Positions 8,119-16,459 are shown, numbered from the stretch's first letter. The stretch is 64,000 nucleotides of DNA from Lachnobacterium bovis (GCF_900111325.1 NZ_FOGW01000006.1:79626-143625), one strand, 5' to 3'. The notes: generated by a model from the letters alone, not told the origin. A program made the numbers and translations.

Positions 8119-8790
8119 ATGAATATAAATGTTGCAATTGATGGACCAGCTGGTGCAGGCAAAAGTACTATAGCTAAAAGATTAGCTGCTGAATTATCAT
8201 ATATTTACGTTGACACTGGGGCTATGTATAGAGCCATGGCATATTATTTTATGAAAAATGGTATTGACTCAACTGATAAAGAAAAAATTGATTCAGTATG
8301 CAAAGATATTGATATTACAATAACTCATAAAAATGGAGAACAGGTTGTATTATTAAATGGTGAAAATGTTAATGGGTTAATTAGACAAGAAGCTGTTGGT
8401 AATATGGCGTCTAAAGTAAGTGTCTATCCAACTGTTAGAACTAAATTAGTTGATTTGCAGAGACAATTAGCTAAAAAAGAAAATGTTATAATGGATGGAA
8501 GAGATATCGGTACCGTCGTTTTACCAGATGCTCAAGTTAAGATATATTTAACAGCAAGTTCAAAAACAAGAGCACAGCGTAGATTTGACGAGCTTTGTGC
8601 TAAAGGTTTAGAGTGTGATATTGATGTAATTGAGAAAGATATTATTGAAAGAGATAAACAAGATATGAATAGAGAAGTATCACCTCTTAGACAAGCTGAA
8701 GATGCTGTTTTATTAGATTCATCAAATCTTGATATCGATGGTGTTTTATCCGAAATGAAGAGAATTATTGATGAAAAAATAAATAAATAA
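8119..8790 (+). CDS. cmk: (d)CMP kinase
   Basis: 223 residues. Phosphorylates CMP and dCMP with ATP. The P-loop GPAGAGKST is at residues 9-17, then YVDTGAMYRA and, further on, the MDGRDIGTVV motif typical of cytidylate kinase. RRFDEL and the RD..R lid segment follow. Length matches the family. The ATG is preceded by ATGAGGAATGAA. It lies 12 bases before ispH; cmk-ispH-rpsA is a common clostridial arrangement. Confidence 0.96.
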   Translation: MNINVAIDGPAGAGKSTIAKRLAAELSYIYVDTGAMYRAMAYYFMKNGIDSTDKEKIDSVCKDIDITITHKNGEQVVLLNGENVNGLIRQEAVGNMASKVSVYPTVRTKLVDLQRQLAKKENVIMDGRDIGTVVLPDAQVKIYLTASSKTRAQRRFDELCAKGLECDIDVIEKDIIERDKQDMNREVSPLRQAEDAVLLDSSNLDIDGVLSEMKRIIDEKINK

Positions 8791-8801
8791 GGAGTGTATA
8801 A

Positions 8802-9656
8802 ATGCAAGTAACATTAGCAGAGAGTGCTGGATTTTGTTTTGGTGTTACTAGAGCAATTAATCTAGTTTATAGTCAAATAGAAGAAAATGAAGGCGCTATT
8901 TACACTTACGGTCCTATAATTCACAATGAAGAAGTGGTTAAGGACTTAGAGAATAAAGGTGTTAAGGTTATAAATGACCTTGATGAATTAAAGGATTTAG
9001 AGGCAGGTACAATCGTTATTAGAAGTCATGGAATTAGTAGCGATGAGTACAAGCAGATAGAAGAAAATGGATTTTCTATAGTTGATGCTACGTGTCCATT
9101 TGTATTAAAAATTCACAGAGTGGTTGAAGAATATAGTAAAAAGGGATATCATGTAGTTATTGTTGGTAATCAATCACATCCTGAAGTAAAAGGTATATGT
9201 GGTTGGGTAAGCGGTAAAAATGTAACGGTTGTGAATAACCTTGATGAAGCTAAGAATTTTCAGTTAAAAGATGAAATTCCAATTTGTATTGTGTCACAAA
9301 CAACCTTCAATCTAAAGAAATTTCAAGATATAGTTGAAATTATTGAAAAAAAAGGTTATGATATAATTGTTTTAAATACAATCTGTAGTGCAACTGAAAA
9401 AAGACAGACTGAAGCAAGAGAGATTGCACGTAAGTCTGATGCTATGATTGTGATTGGCGGAAAGAGCAGTTCAAATACACAGAAGCTATTTGAAATATGT
9501 AAAACGGAATGTGAAAATACTTACTATATACAAACGAGTGACGATATGGATTATACGAAGTTGAAATCCGTCAATAACGTAGGTATTACCGCAGGGGCAT
9601 CAACCCCAAAGAATATTATTGAGGAGGTTTCAAAGAATGTCAGAAATGAGCTTTGA
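8802..9656 (+). CDS. ispH: 4-hydroxy-3-methylbut-2-enyl diphosphate reductase
   Basis: 284 residues. Final step of the MEP isoprenoid pathway, reducing HMBPP to IPP and DMAPP with a [4Fe-4S] cluster. The three cluster cysteines are Cys12 (AGFCFGV), Cys98 (DATCPFV) and Cys195 (TICSATEKRQ). His41 and His126 and the Glu of SHPEVKG are in the expected active-site positions. Ribosome site AAGGAGTG. Its 3' end overlaps the start of rpsA by 20 bases in another frame; in many Clostridia these two proteins are fused, so this is the split version. Confidence 0.96.
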   Translation: MQVTLAESAGFCFGVTRAINLVYSQIEENEGAIYTYGPIIHNEEVVKDLENKGVKVINDLDELKDLEAGTIVIRSHGISSDEYKQIEENGFSIVDATCPFVLKIHRVVEEYSKKGYHVVIVGNQSHPEVKGICGWVSGKNVTVVNNLDEAKNFQLKDEIPICIVSQTTFNLKKFQDIVEIIEKKGYDIIVLNTICSATEKRQTEAREIARKSDAMIVIGGKSSSNTQKLFEICKTECENTYYIQTSDDMDYTKLKSVNNVGITAGASTPKNIIEEVSKNVRNEL

Positions 9657-10716
9657 ACAAATGTTAGAAGAGTCAATTAAAACTATAAGAAATGGAGAAG
9701 TAGTCGAGGGTACTGTTATTGACGTTAAACCAGAAGAAATCGTATTGAATATCGGCTATAAAGCAGATGGAATCATTTCTCGTAATGAGTATACAAATGA
9801 GCCAAATGTAGATTTAACTACAGTTGTTAAAGTAGGCGATACAATGGAAGCTAAAGTTATTAAAATTAACGATGGCGAAGGTCAGGTTTTATTGTCATAC
9901 AGACGTCTTGCTGCAGAAAAAGGAAGCAAACGTTTACAAGAAGCATTTGAGAATGAAGAAGTTTTAACTGCTAAAGTTACTCAGGTACTTAACGGTGGTG
10001 TATGTGTTAACGTTGATGAAACTCGTGTATTTATTCCAGCAAGTTTAGTATCAGATTCTTTCGAAAAAGATTTATCAAAATTTAAAGATCAGGAAATCGA
10101 ATTTGTTATTACAGAATTTGATCCTAGACATAGAAGAATTATTGGTAACAGAAAGAAATTATTAGTTGCTAAAAAAGCTGAGACTCAGAAAGAATTATTA
10201 GAAAAACTTAAAGTTAATGATGTTGTTGAAGGAACAGTTAAAAATGTAACTGATTTCGGAGCATTCATCGATTTAGGTGGAGTTGATGGTTTATTACATA
10301 TCTCTGAAATGTCATGGGGAAGAGTAGAAAGCCCTAAGAAAGTATTTAAAGTAGGAGATAAAGTAAAAGTATTTGTTAAAGAAATCAATGGTTCTAAAAT
10401 TGCTTTAAGCAAAAAATTTGATGAAGAAAATCCATGGAACAATGCAGAAGAAAAATTCGCTGTAGGAAATATCGTAAAAGGTAAAGTTGCTAGAATGACA
10501 GATTTTGGTGCTTTCGTTGAAATCGCTCCTGGAGTAGATGCATTATTACATGTTTCTCAAATTTCAAAAGATCATGTTGAAAAACCTTCAGACGTTTTAT
10601 CTGTTGGACAGGATGTTGAAGCTAAAGTTGTTGACTTCAATGTTGAAGAACGCAAAATTAGTTTAAGCGTTAAAGCTTTAACAGAAAATTCTGAAGAAGT
10701 TGAAACAGAAGAATAA
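9637..10716 (+). CDS. rpsA: 30S ribosomal protein S1 homologue with four S1 domains
   Basis: 359 residues from the ATG at 9637, which is 9 bases after GAGGAGG (9621-9627); the ATG at 9646 is possible. Four OB-fold S1 repeats are visible: VVEGTVIDVKPEEIVLNIG, then EVLTAKVTQVLNGG, then VVEGTVKNVTDFGAFIDLGG, and IVKGKVARMTDFGAFVEIAPG. The last two are canonical RNA-binding copies. E. coli S1 has six; four are usual in low-GC Gram-positives. It binds mRNA and may assist translation initiation. Terminal acidic tail. Transcribed with ispH. Confidence 0.93.
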   Translation: MSEMSFEQMLEESIKTIRNGEVVEGTVIDVKPEEIVLNIGYKADGIISRNEYTNEPNVDLTTVVKVGDTMEAKVIKINDGEGQVLLSYRRLAAEKGSKRLQEAFENEEVLTAKVTQVLNGGVCVNVDETRVFIPASLVSDSFEKDLSKFKDQEIEFVITEFDPRHRRIIGNRKKLLVAKKAETQKELLEKLKVNDVVEGTVKNVTDFGAFIDLGGVDGLLHISEMSWGRVESPKKVFKVGDKVKVFVKEINGSKIALSKKFDEENPWNNAEEKFAVGNIVKGKVARMTDFGAFVEIAPGVDALLHVSQISKDHVEKPSDVLSVGQDVEAKVVDFNVEERKISLSVKALTENSEEVETEE

Positions 10717-10751
10717 TTTTCAATTTGGAAAACTATGATAAATATTAAAAT

Positions 10752-10780
10752 TTGACAAATTTTGTTATTTGTGTTTTAAT
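10752..10780 (+). promoter_or_regulatory. Sigma-A promoter in the rpsA-cheR gap
   Basis: TTGACA (10752-10757), 17-base spacer, TTTAAT (10775-10780). It would start a transcript near 10787, upstream of the structured leader and terminator. Confidence 0.65.
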
Positions 10781-10786
10781 ATTTAG

Positions 10787-10912
10787 TGCTTTGATATGGT
10801 TATTTTAGTAACCTAGCTTTAGAAAAGTCTATGTTATTTTGGTAGACATAGCAAAATAAAAAAACATCGGATTTAAAGCTGGATGCTTAGTATGGCATTC
10901 GGCTTTTTTTCT
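10787..10912 (+). ncRNA. Structured leader RNA or small RNA upstream of cheR, unassigned
   Basis: Between the promoter and the terminator lies about 120 nt with several helices. GGTTA (10798-10802) pairs with TAACC (10809-10813), and a central hairpin can form from CTATGT/ACATAG or GTCTA/TAGAC around 10828-10852. Bases 10813-10820 can pair with 10875-10882 (8 bp). The second of those segments is the left arm of the terminator, so the two states exclude each other, as in a riboswitch or attenuator. I do not recognise a known aptamer class. It could instead be a stand-alone small RNA. Confidence 0.4.
10875..10912 (+). terminator. Terminator at the end of the cheR leader
   Basis: AAAGCTGGATGC (10875-10886) pairs with GCATTCGGCTTT (10895-10906) over 12 bp with two G-U pairs, followed by a T-run at 10904-10910. 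It ends either rpsA read-through or the leader transcript. Confidence 0.88.
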
Positions 10913-11015
10913 ATTCTTTTTTATTTTTTTTGCCGATATAGAAAGTGAGGTTTCTAAAAAATAGTATCATATAATTAACAGTGACATCTATTGGAGTAAG
11001 GAGGTTTTACACTAA

Positions 11016-11789
11016 ATGCTGGATAGTAATTATGAGGATTTCAAAAAAAATGTGCTTGCGTTGACGAAGATAGATTTGAATTGCTATAAAGAAAAGCAAA
11101 TGAGAAGACGTATTAATACGTTAATAACTAAAAATAAACTTAAATCGTATGATGATTATGTAAAATTAATTAAAACGAATACGGAGAAGTTTGAAGAATT
11201 TATAAATTTTCTGACGATAAATGTTTCAGAATTTTATAGGAACACGGATCAATGGAAATTGCTCGATAAAGAAATTTTTCCAAAACTTGTTGAAGGTAAA
11301 CGTCAAATAAAAATTTGGAGTGCTGCGTGTTCGACAGGAGATGAGCCATATTCAATTGCAATGGCCTTGTCTAATCATACAAGTCTAAGCAATTTAAAAA
11401 TTATTGCAACAGATATTGATAAACAGGTATTGTCTCAAGCTAAAGTTGGTTTGTATAATTCTAAAAGTGTTTCTGGTGTTCCAGATGATATGAAAAGAAA
11501 ATATTTAACCAAAGTAGGTGCATCTTATAAAGTAGCAGATGAAATAAAAAATTGTGTTGAATTTAAAGAACATAATTTGTTAAAAGATCCTTATCCAACA
11601 GATTGTGATATGATTGTATGTAGAAATGTTGTTATTTATTTTACAGACGAAGCAAAGGATGAAATATATAGAAAATTCTATAAATCACTTAAAAAAGGTG
11701 GTTATCTATTTATAGGCAGCACAGAGCAAATAATGAATTATAAAGATATGGGATATTTGAGACATAGCTCATTTTTCTTTGAAAAATAA
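11016..11789 (+). CDS. cheR: Chemotaxis-type protein-glutamate O-methyltransferase
   Basis: 257 residues. The N-terminal four-helix domain (about 1-75) ends in NVSEFYRN. The SAM-dependent methyltransferase domain carries IKIWSAACSTGDEPYSIAM (98-116), IIATDIDKQVL, and DMIVCRNVVIYFT. CheR methylates glutamates on chemoreceptors with S-adenosylmethionine. AAGGAGG precedes the ATG by 12 bases. No other chemotaxis or flagellar gene is in the window, so it is an orphan copy here. A TATAAT at 10970-10975 could give it its own promoter, but no matching -35 box is visible. Confidence 0.9.
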   Translation: MLDSNYEDFKKNVLALTKIDLNCYKEKQMRRRINTLITKNKLKSYDDYVKLIKTNTEKFEEFINFLTINVSEFYRNTDQWKLLDKEIFPKLVEGKRQIKIWSAACSTGDEPYSIAMALSNHTSLSNLKIIATDIDKQVLSQAKVGLYNSKSVSGVPDDMKRKYLTKVGASYKVADEIKNCVEFKEHNLLKDPYPTDCDMIVCRNVVIYFTDEAKDEIYRKFYKSLKKGGYLFIGSTEQIMNYKDMGYLRHSSFFFEK

Positions 11790-11820
11790 GAAAAATTTTG
11801 TAATTAAATAAAATGATTAT

Positions 11821-11892
11821 AATACCAAGTAGTTCTTTATTGACTTAAGATTATTTAATAATTTTAAGGCGAGTGAGAATTTACTTGGTATT
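11821..11892. repeat. Nested palindrome downstream of cheR
   Basis: AATACCAAGTA (11821-11831) is mirrored exactly by TACTTGGTATT (11882-11892). Inside lies a second hairpin, CTTAAGATTAT (11844-11854) with ATAATTTTAAG (11858-11868), 11 bp with one G-T pair. No T-run follows, so it is not a standard terminator. The remainder of the 11790-12024 gap is the tandem repeat. Confidence 0.6.
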
Positions 11893-11916
11893 ATTTATGC
11901 AAAAATTTAATTTGTT

Positions 11917-12048
11917 TTAAGCTCATAACACTAGTTTATTTAAGCTCATAACACTAGTTTATTTAAGCTCATAACACTAGTTTATTTTAAGTTCATAACA
12001 CTAGTTTATTTTAAGTTCATAACACTAGTTTATTTTAAGTTCAGAACA
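11917..12048. repeat. Short tandem repeat, five copies of 23-24 bp plus a decayed sixth
   Basis: The unit contains ATAACACTAGTTTAT, with TTAAGCTC or TTAAGTTC. Copies of ATAACACTAG begin at 11925, 11948, 11971, 11995 and 12019, and a diverged copy (AGAACA) at 12043; the periods are 23, 23, 24, 24 and 24. The rightmost units overlap the 3' end of the minus-strand exonuclease gene, and its stop codon lies within the unit. Copies are directly adjacent without spacers. Confidence 0.95.
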
Positions 12049-13179
12049 TATTGATTTTGTTATGTGGTGCACGTATTTACATAAACAATCATAATTACTA
12101 AAAAAGTTTGCATCTGTAAGAAAATAAGTTGTATTCGAATCATAATCATGTTTAAAGGTATATTCAAAGTCATCGTTAAATGTCGGTAAAAAAATTCCTT
12201 CTTTTAATTGATAGGCTGTTCTAGCAGTCGCCTTTTTCCTTTTATCAGAAGACAAAAAAGATGCGAGACTACTATGAATAGCATATCCATCGTTTTCAAG
12301 AAAATAATAGTTTTTATAATCACTATAAAAATGTTTTAAAACGCCACAATAAACTGGAACACGTATTGTAGTTTGGTTATTATTAAATTTTAAATATATA
12401 TTGTGGTATCGATAATTTATTGTATTTGGTACGATAAAGTTATTTTTTAAAGTAAAAAATAATTCAATTTGTTGTGTGTTATTTATATCGAGATACGTGT
12501 TTTGTTCAACATTGCTCAAAGTGTATTCTCCAGTAAGAATATATTCGTAGGATATTATATCTAATAGTGACAATAAATAAATAACATCATCATGATTATG
12601 TTGTAATAAAAGTTCAAGTTGTTTACTTGAATTGCTTGGATCAACTACGTAATTTTTATAGACATCTATTAATTCACCACCATTATAGGTATCAATTCTA
12701 TTAATTCCTAAAAAATTTTCAACAGTTTTTTGCTTATAGTTTTCTAAATTAAAAAAAGATTTTAGCTTTGAAATTCTTTTGAAGATATCATAGCTAAAAA
12801 TAGAGTGGTTAAATGTTGAATTAATAAATGATTTTTCAAAATAATTTTCTGCACGTTGTTTTATAAAGGGAATATCAAAATGATCACCATTGAAGGTTAT
12901 TAATTTTATAGAATCATTTTTTTCCTTTTGAGCTTTAAGCAAATTAAAAAAATTCAATAAACATTCTTTTTCATCATCTAGAGAATCACAGAAAAGTTGA
13001 GTTAGTATAATATTATCAGCTTGTTTATAAATCATTCCTATAAGATAGATGGAAGAAAATTTTGAGGAAAAACCAGTTGTTTCTATATCGAAAATAATTG
13101 CATTTTCAGAAAATATTTTTTTAATATTGCTAGATAGTAAATGATAATGTTTTGTTATATCTTTATTTATAATTTGCAT
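12025..13179 (-). CDS. YprB-like DEDD exonuclease (ribonuclease H-like domain)
   Basis: 384 residues. The ATG (complement of 13177-13179) is 7 bases after GGAGG; a TTG two codons upstream is less well placed. The RNase H-like exonuclease core shows motif I IIFDIETTG with Asp31 and Glu33, motif II LITFNGDHFDIPFI (about 93-106), and motif III HNHDDVIYLLSLL near residue 200. This matches the YprB family found in many Firmicutes. The substrate is unknown. The C-terminal half (about 215-384) has no recognised domain. Monocistronic and opposite to both neighbours. The last codons and stop lie in the tandem repeat. Confidence 0.8.
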   Translation of the reverse strand: MQIINKDITKHYHLLSSNIKKIFSENAIIFDIETTGFSSKFSSIYLIGMIYKQADNIILTQLFCDSLDDEKECLLNFFNLLKAQKEKNDSIKLITFNGDHFDIPFIKQRAENYFEKSFINSTFNHSIFSYDIFKRISKLKSFFNLENYKQKTVENFLGINRIDTYNGGELIDVYKNYVVDPSNSSKQLELLLQHNHDDVIYLLSLLDIISYEYILTGEYTLSNVEQNTYLDINNTQQIELFFTLKNNFIVPNTINYRYHNIYLKFNNNQTTIRVPVYCGVLKHFYSDYKNYYFLENDGYAIHSSLASFLSSDKRKKATARTAYQLKEGIFLPTFNDDFEYTFKHDYDSNTTYFLTDANFFSNYDCLCKYVHHITKSICSELKIN

Positions 13180-13214
13180 ACACAATCCTCCATTCTATAA
13201 ATAAGCTTATGGAT

Positions 13215-13244
13215 ATTATACTATAATTCAGTTATATTATTCAA
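13215..13244 (-). promoter_or_regulatory. Sigma-A promoter of the YprB-like gene
   Basis: On the minus strand, TTGAAT (complement of 13239-13244), an 18-base spacer and TATAAT (complement of 13215-13220), 36 bases from the start codon. Confidence 0.55.
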
Positions 13245-13378
13245 ATTTATAAATTTTAGTTTATATTTATTTGGAATATATGTACAAAATTAAATATATT
13301 TTTGATAAATAATTATGAGAAAACTTGTAAAATGTATTGAAAAAAATACAATATATATGTAAAAATGTTCAATAGTTG

Positions 13379-13387
13379 TGTTATAAT
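13379..13387 (+). promoter_or_regulatory. Extended -10 promoter of the rnf operon
   Basis: TGTTATAAT lies 110 bases upstream of rnfC. A -35 match is poor. It is the best candidate in the 13186-13497 gap, which otherwise holds the minus-strand promoter and a hairpin. Confidence 0.5.
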
Positions 13388-13402
13388 TAAGTAAAATAGT
13401 AT

Positions 13403-13445
13403 TATGTTTGAAAAATATTCGCGAAAAAGAATATTATCAAACATA
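13403..13445 (+). promoter_or_regulatory. Long hairpin in the rnf 5' leader
   Basis: TATGTTTGA (13403-13411) pairs with TCAAACATA (13437-13445), and inside it AATATTC (13414-13420) pairs with GAATATT (13429-13435), closing a GCGAAAAA loop. No T-run follows. It begins about 10 bases after the expected transcript start, so it could stabilise or regulate the rnf mRNA. Confidence 0.5.
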
Positions 13446-13497
13446 TATAGCGAATTTTATATTGTTTTTACAAAATAAAGGAAAGTGAGGCATAAAG

Positions 13498-14817
13498 ATG
13501 GGGGTTAGGACATTTAAAGGTGGAATTCATCCTTTTGATGGAAAAAAGTTTACTAGAGATTTACCTATTAGGGAAGTGTTACCCAAGGGAGAATTAGTAT
13601 TTCCTTTATCGCAGCATATTGGTGCGCCTGCACAACCAATTGTAAAAAAAGGGGATACAGTTTTAAAGGGACAAAAAATTGCTGAATCAGGTGGTTTTGT
13701 TTCTTCACCTATTTTTTCATCAGTATCAGGTGTAGTTAAAACAATTGAACCAAGACGAGTCGCAACTGGCGATTTAGTAAATTCTATCATTATTGAGAGT
13801 GATGATAATTTTACAGAAGTAGAATATGAGAAAGTTGAAGATTTTAACAAGCTCTCAAATGAAGAAATAATAAATAGAATAAAAGAGGCTGGAGTTGTTG
13901 GTATGGGTGGAGCAGGTTTTCCAACCCATGTAAAACTTTCGCCAAAAGATCCAGATAAGATTGAATACATTATTGCAAATTGTGCAGAATGTGAACCTTA
14001 TTTGACATCAGATTATAGAAGAATGCTTGAAAATACGGATGAGCTAATTGGTGGTATGAAAATCATACTTAAATTGTTTAAAAACGCAAAAGGTATTTTA
14101 GGAATAGAGGATAATAAATTAGAAGCTATTGAAAAAATACATGATATCGTTAAAAAAGATGATAGACTTGAGGTTTGTCAATTAATAACAAAGTATCCTC
14201 AAGGTGGCGAACGTCAACTTATATTTGCTTCAACTGGAAGAAAAATTAATTCAAAAATGTTGCCAGCTGATGCAGGATGTATAGTTGATAATGTTGAGAC
14301 GATTATTGCTATTTACAGAGCGGTTACCAAAGGATGTCCAGTAATAAAACGAATAGCTACAGTTAGTGGAAATGCTGTGAAAAATCCAGGCAATTATTTG
14401 TATAGTATTGGAACAAGTTATAAACAAATTATAGAAGCAGCAGGTGGTTTTGTAGTTGAACCTGAAAAAATCGTTTCAGGTGGACCTATGATGGGGTTTT
14501 CTATGTTTTCTTTAGACATTCCAATGACAAAAACATCCTCATCAATACTTTGCTTTAAAGAAGATGTTGTATCTAAAGTTGAAACAAGAGCATGTATTAA
14601 TTGTGGAAGATGTGTTGAGGCGTGTCCTGAACAGTTAATACCATCAAGGCTACATAAATTTGCAGATCAAGGACGCGAAGAAAAATTTATAAAATGGAAT
14701 GGATTAGAGTGCATAGAGTGTGGAAGTTGCACATATGTATGTCCATCAAGAAGACAAGTTGCACAATCAATAAAGACTATGAAAAAGAATCTTATAGCAA
14801 AAAAAAGAAAAAAATAA
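13498..14817 (+). CDS. rnfC: Rnf electron transport complex subunit C
   Basis: 439 residues. RnfC is the peripheral NADH-binding subunit of the ferredoxin:NAD+ oxidoreductase, which pumps Na+ or H+. It starts with FKGGIHPFDGK and contains the Gly-rich segment AGVVGMGGAGFPTHVKL and ECEPYLTSD of the NADH/FMN domain. Two [4Fe-4S] sites follow: Cys366, 369, 372, 376 (CINCGRCVEACP) and Cys405, 408, 411, 415 (CIECGSCTYVCP). First gene of rnfCDGEAB, the usual clostridial order. The ATG follows GTGAGG. Confidence 0.96.
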   Translation: MGVRTFKGGIHPFDGKKFTRDLPIREVLPKGELVFPLSQHIGAPAQPIVKKGDTVLKGQKIAESGGFVSSPIFSSVSGVVKTIEPRRVATGDLVNSIIIESDDNFTEVEYEKVEDFNKLSNEEIINRIKEAGVVGMGGAGFPTHVKLSPKDPDKIEYIIANCAECEPYLTSDYRRMLENTDELIGGMKIILKLFKNAKGILGIEDNKLEAIEKIHDIVKKDDRLEVCQLITKYPQGGERQLIFASTGRKINSKMLPADAGCIVDNVETIIAIYRAVTKGCPVIKRIATVSGNAVKNPGNYLYSIGTSYKQIIEAAGGFVVEPEKIVSGGPMMGFSMFSLDIPMTKTSSSILCFKEDVVSKVETRACINCGRCVEACPEQLIPSRLHKFADQGREEKFIKWNGLECIECGSCTYVCPSRRQVAQSIKTMKKNLIAKKRKK

Positions 14818-14898
14818 TAATCAATTCAAGAAAAGAAATATATCCAAAGTACTAGTTAAAATATACAAAAAAATAATACGGAAGAAGAGGTGACTATT

Positions 14899-15858
14899 GT
14901 GAGTGAAAAAAATGATGTTTTATATCAAGTTTCTTCATCACCACATATTAGAGCAAATGATTCTACAGCAAGGATAATGTTATATGTTATTTTAGCATTA
15001 TTACCAGCTACTTTCTTTGGAATATATAATTTTGGAATCAGAGCACTAATTGTTGTGTTAGTATCAATTTTATCATGTGTTTTATCAGAGTTATGTTTTA
15101 ATAAAATCGTGAAAAAAGAAAGCACAATATCAGATTTAAGTTGTGTTGTAACCGGTTTGCTTTTGGGATTAAACTTACCAGCAACTCTTCCTTTCTGGGA
15201 AGCAGCAGTTGGTGGTATATTTGCAATTATAATAGTAAAAATGTTATTTGGCGGCTTGGGTCAAAATTTCATGAATCCAGCATTAGGTGCTAGATGCTTT
15301 TTATTAATTTCATTTGCTGCAGATATGACAAATTTTAATATTGATGCATATTCAGGAGCAACACCACTTGCAGTAATAAAAAATGAGGGTATGTCAAATG
15401 TCAATTCTTTGAAAATGTTACTTGGTCAAACAGCGGGTACAATTGGTGAAACATCAACAGTTGCAATCGTACTTGGTGCAGCTTTCCTTATTTTAGTAGG
15501 AGTTATTGATTTAACAATACCAGCAAGTTACATATTATCATTTGTTGTATTTATCTCAATTTTTGGAAAATATCAATTTGATGTTAATTATATCATTGCT
15601 GAAATTTGTGGTGGTGGTTTGATGTTAGGTGCATTCTTTATGGCAACTGATTATGTGACATCACCAATCACACCAAGAGGAAGACTTATATTTGGAATTT
15701 GTTGTGGAGTTTTAACAGGATTGTTTAGATGCTTTGGGGCAAATGCAGAAGGCGTTTCATTTGCAATTATTTTAAGCAATTTGTTAGTTCCTATAATAGA
15801 AGACAATACAATTCCAACTGCATTTGGTGTAAGTAAGGAGGCAAAGAAAAATGAATAA
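14899..15858 (+). CDS. rnfD: Rnf complex subunit D
   Basis: 319 residues from GTG 14899, 8 bases after GAAGAGG; an upstream in-frame GTG at 14890 overlaps that ribosome site. A polytopic membrane protein of the NqrB/RnfD family. The flavinylation motif SGATPL places the FMN-linked threonine at residue 155. Gly-rich membrane segments such as GGLGQNFMNPALGAR are typical. FMN should be attached by the ApbE encoded at 18741. It overlaps rnfG by 8 bases. Confidence 0.95.
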   Translation: MSEKNDVLYQVSSSPHIRANDSTARIMLYVILALLPATFFGIYNFGIRALIVVLVSILSCVLSELCFNKIVKKESTISDLSCVVTGLLLGLNLPATLPFWEAAVGGIFAIIIVKMLFGGLGQNFMNPALGARCFLLISFAADMTNFNIDAYSGATPLAVIKNEGMSNVNSLKMLLGQTAGTIGETSTVAIVLGAAFLILVGVIDLTIPASYILSFVVFISIFGKYQFDVNYIIAEICGGGLMLGAFFMATDYVTSPITPRGRLIFGICCGVLTGLFRCFGANAEGVSFAIILSNLLVPIIEDNTIPTAFGVSKEAKKNE

Positions 15859-16459
15859 AAAAATTATACATGATGCTTTGATTCTTACAGCATTTACTTT
15901 GATTTTAGGATTTATATTGGGGGCTGTTTATAATATTACAAAGGGACCAATAGATGCCGCAGAAGAAAAAACAGCTCAAACAGCATATAAAGCAGTTTTT
16001 AAAGATGCTGATTCGTTTAAAAAACATTCGTTCAACAAAAATAAAATAAACAAACAATTAAGCAAAAAAGGTTATGATGATGTAATAGAAGATATACAAG
16101 AAGCTAAGGATAAAAATGGAAAAGTGATTGGTTATGTACTTACTGTTACAGCAAAGGATGGTAGCCAGGGAAGTATTACTTTTTCAGTTGGTATAAAAAA
16201 TGATGGAACATTAAATGGATATTCTATTACCGCTTCAGGAGAAACACCTGGCTTAGGATTAAAAGCAAGTGAAAATGAGTTTTCAAATCAGTTCAAAAAT
16301 AAGAAAGTTGATAAACTTGAGGTTGTAAAACAAAAACCTTCACAAGATAATGAAATTCAAGCAATTACAGGTGCTACAATTACTTCAAAAGCTGTATCTA
16401 ATGGATGCAATGCGGCTATAGAGACATTTAAGACAAATCTAAAAGGAGGTAAGGCATAA
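15851..16459 (+). CDS. rnfG: Rnf complex subunit G
   Basis: 202 residues. One N-terminal membrane helix (about 9-27) and an extracellular FMN-binding domain. The flavinylation motif is ITGATITS with the acceptor threonine at residue 176. The GETPGLG segment typical of RnfG/NqrC is present. AAGGAGG lies within the end of rnfD. RnfG passes electrons with RnfD through covalently bound FMN. It shares one base with rnfE. Confidence 0.95.
   Translation: MNKKIIHDALILTAFTLILGFILGAVYNITKGPIDAAEEKTAQTAYKAVFKDADSFKKHSFNKNKINKQLSKKGYDDVIEDIQEAKDKNGKVIGYVLTVTAKDGSQGSITFSVGIKNDGTLNGYSITASGETPGLGLKASENEFSNQFKNKKVDKLEVVKQKPSQDNEIQAITGATITSKAVSNGCNAAIETFKTNLKGGKA

Noticed and set aside
10787..10912. Cyclic di-GMP riboswitch before cheR
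   Set aside because: The conserved GGGCAAAC and GACGCAAAGC-type segments of the GEMM class are missing; left as an unassigned leader.
11917..12048. Array of regular repeats that might look like CRISPR
   Set aside because: The copies abut one another with no spacers, the unit is 23-24 bp, and no cas gene is near. It is an ordinary tandem repeat.
13395..13402. AATAGTAT shared by the decarboxylase, rnf and cheR upstream regions as a regulon motif
   Set aside because: An AT-rich 8-mer is expected about a dozen times by chance in a window of this size and composition, so three hits are not evidence.
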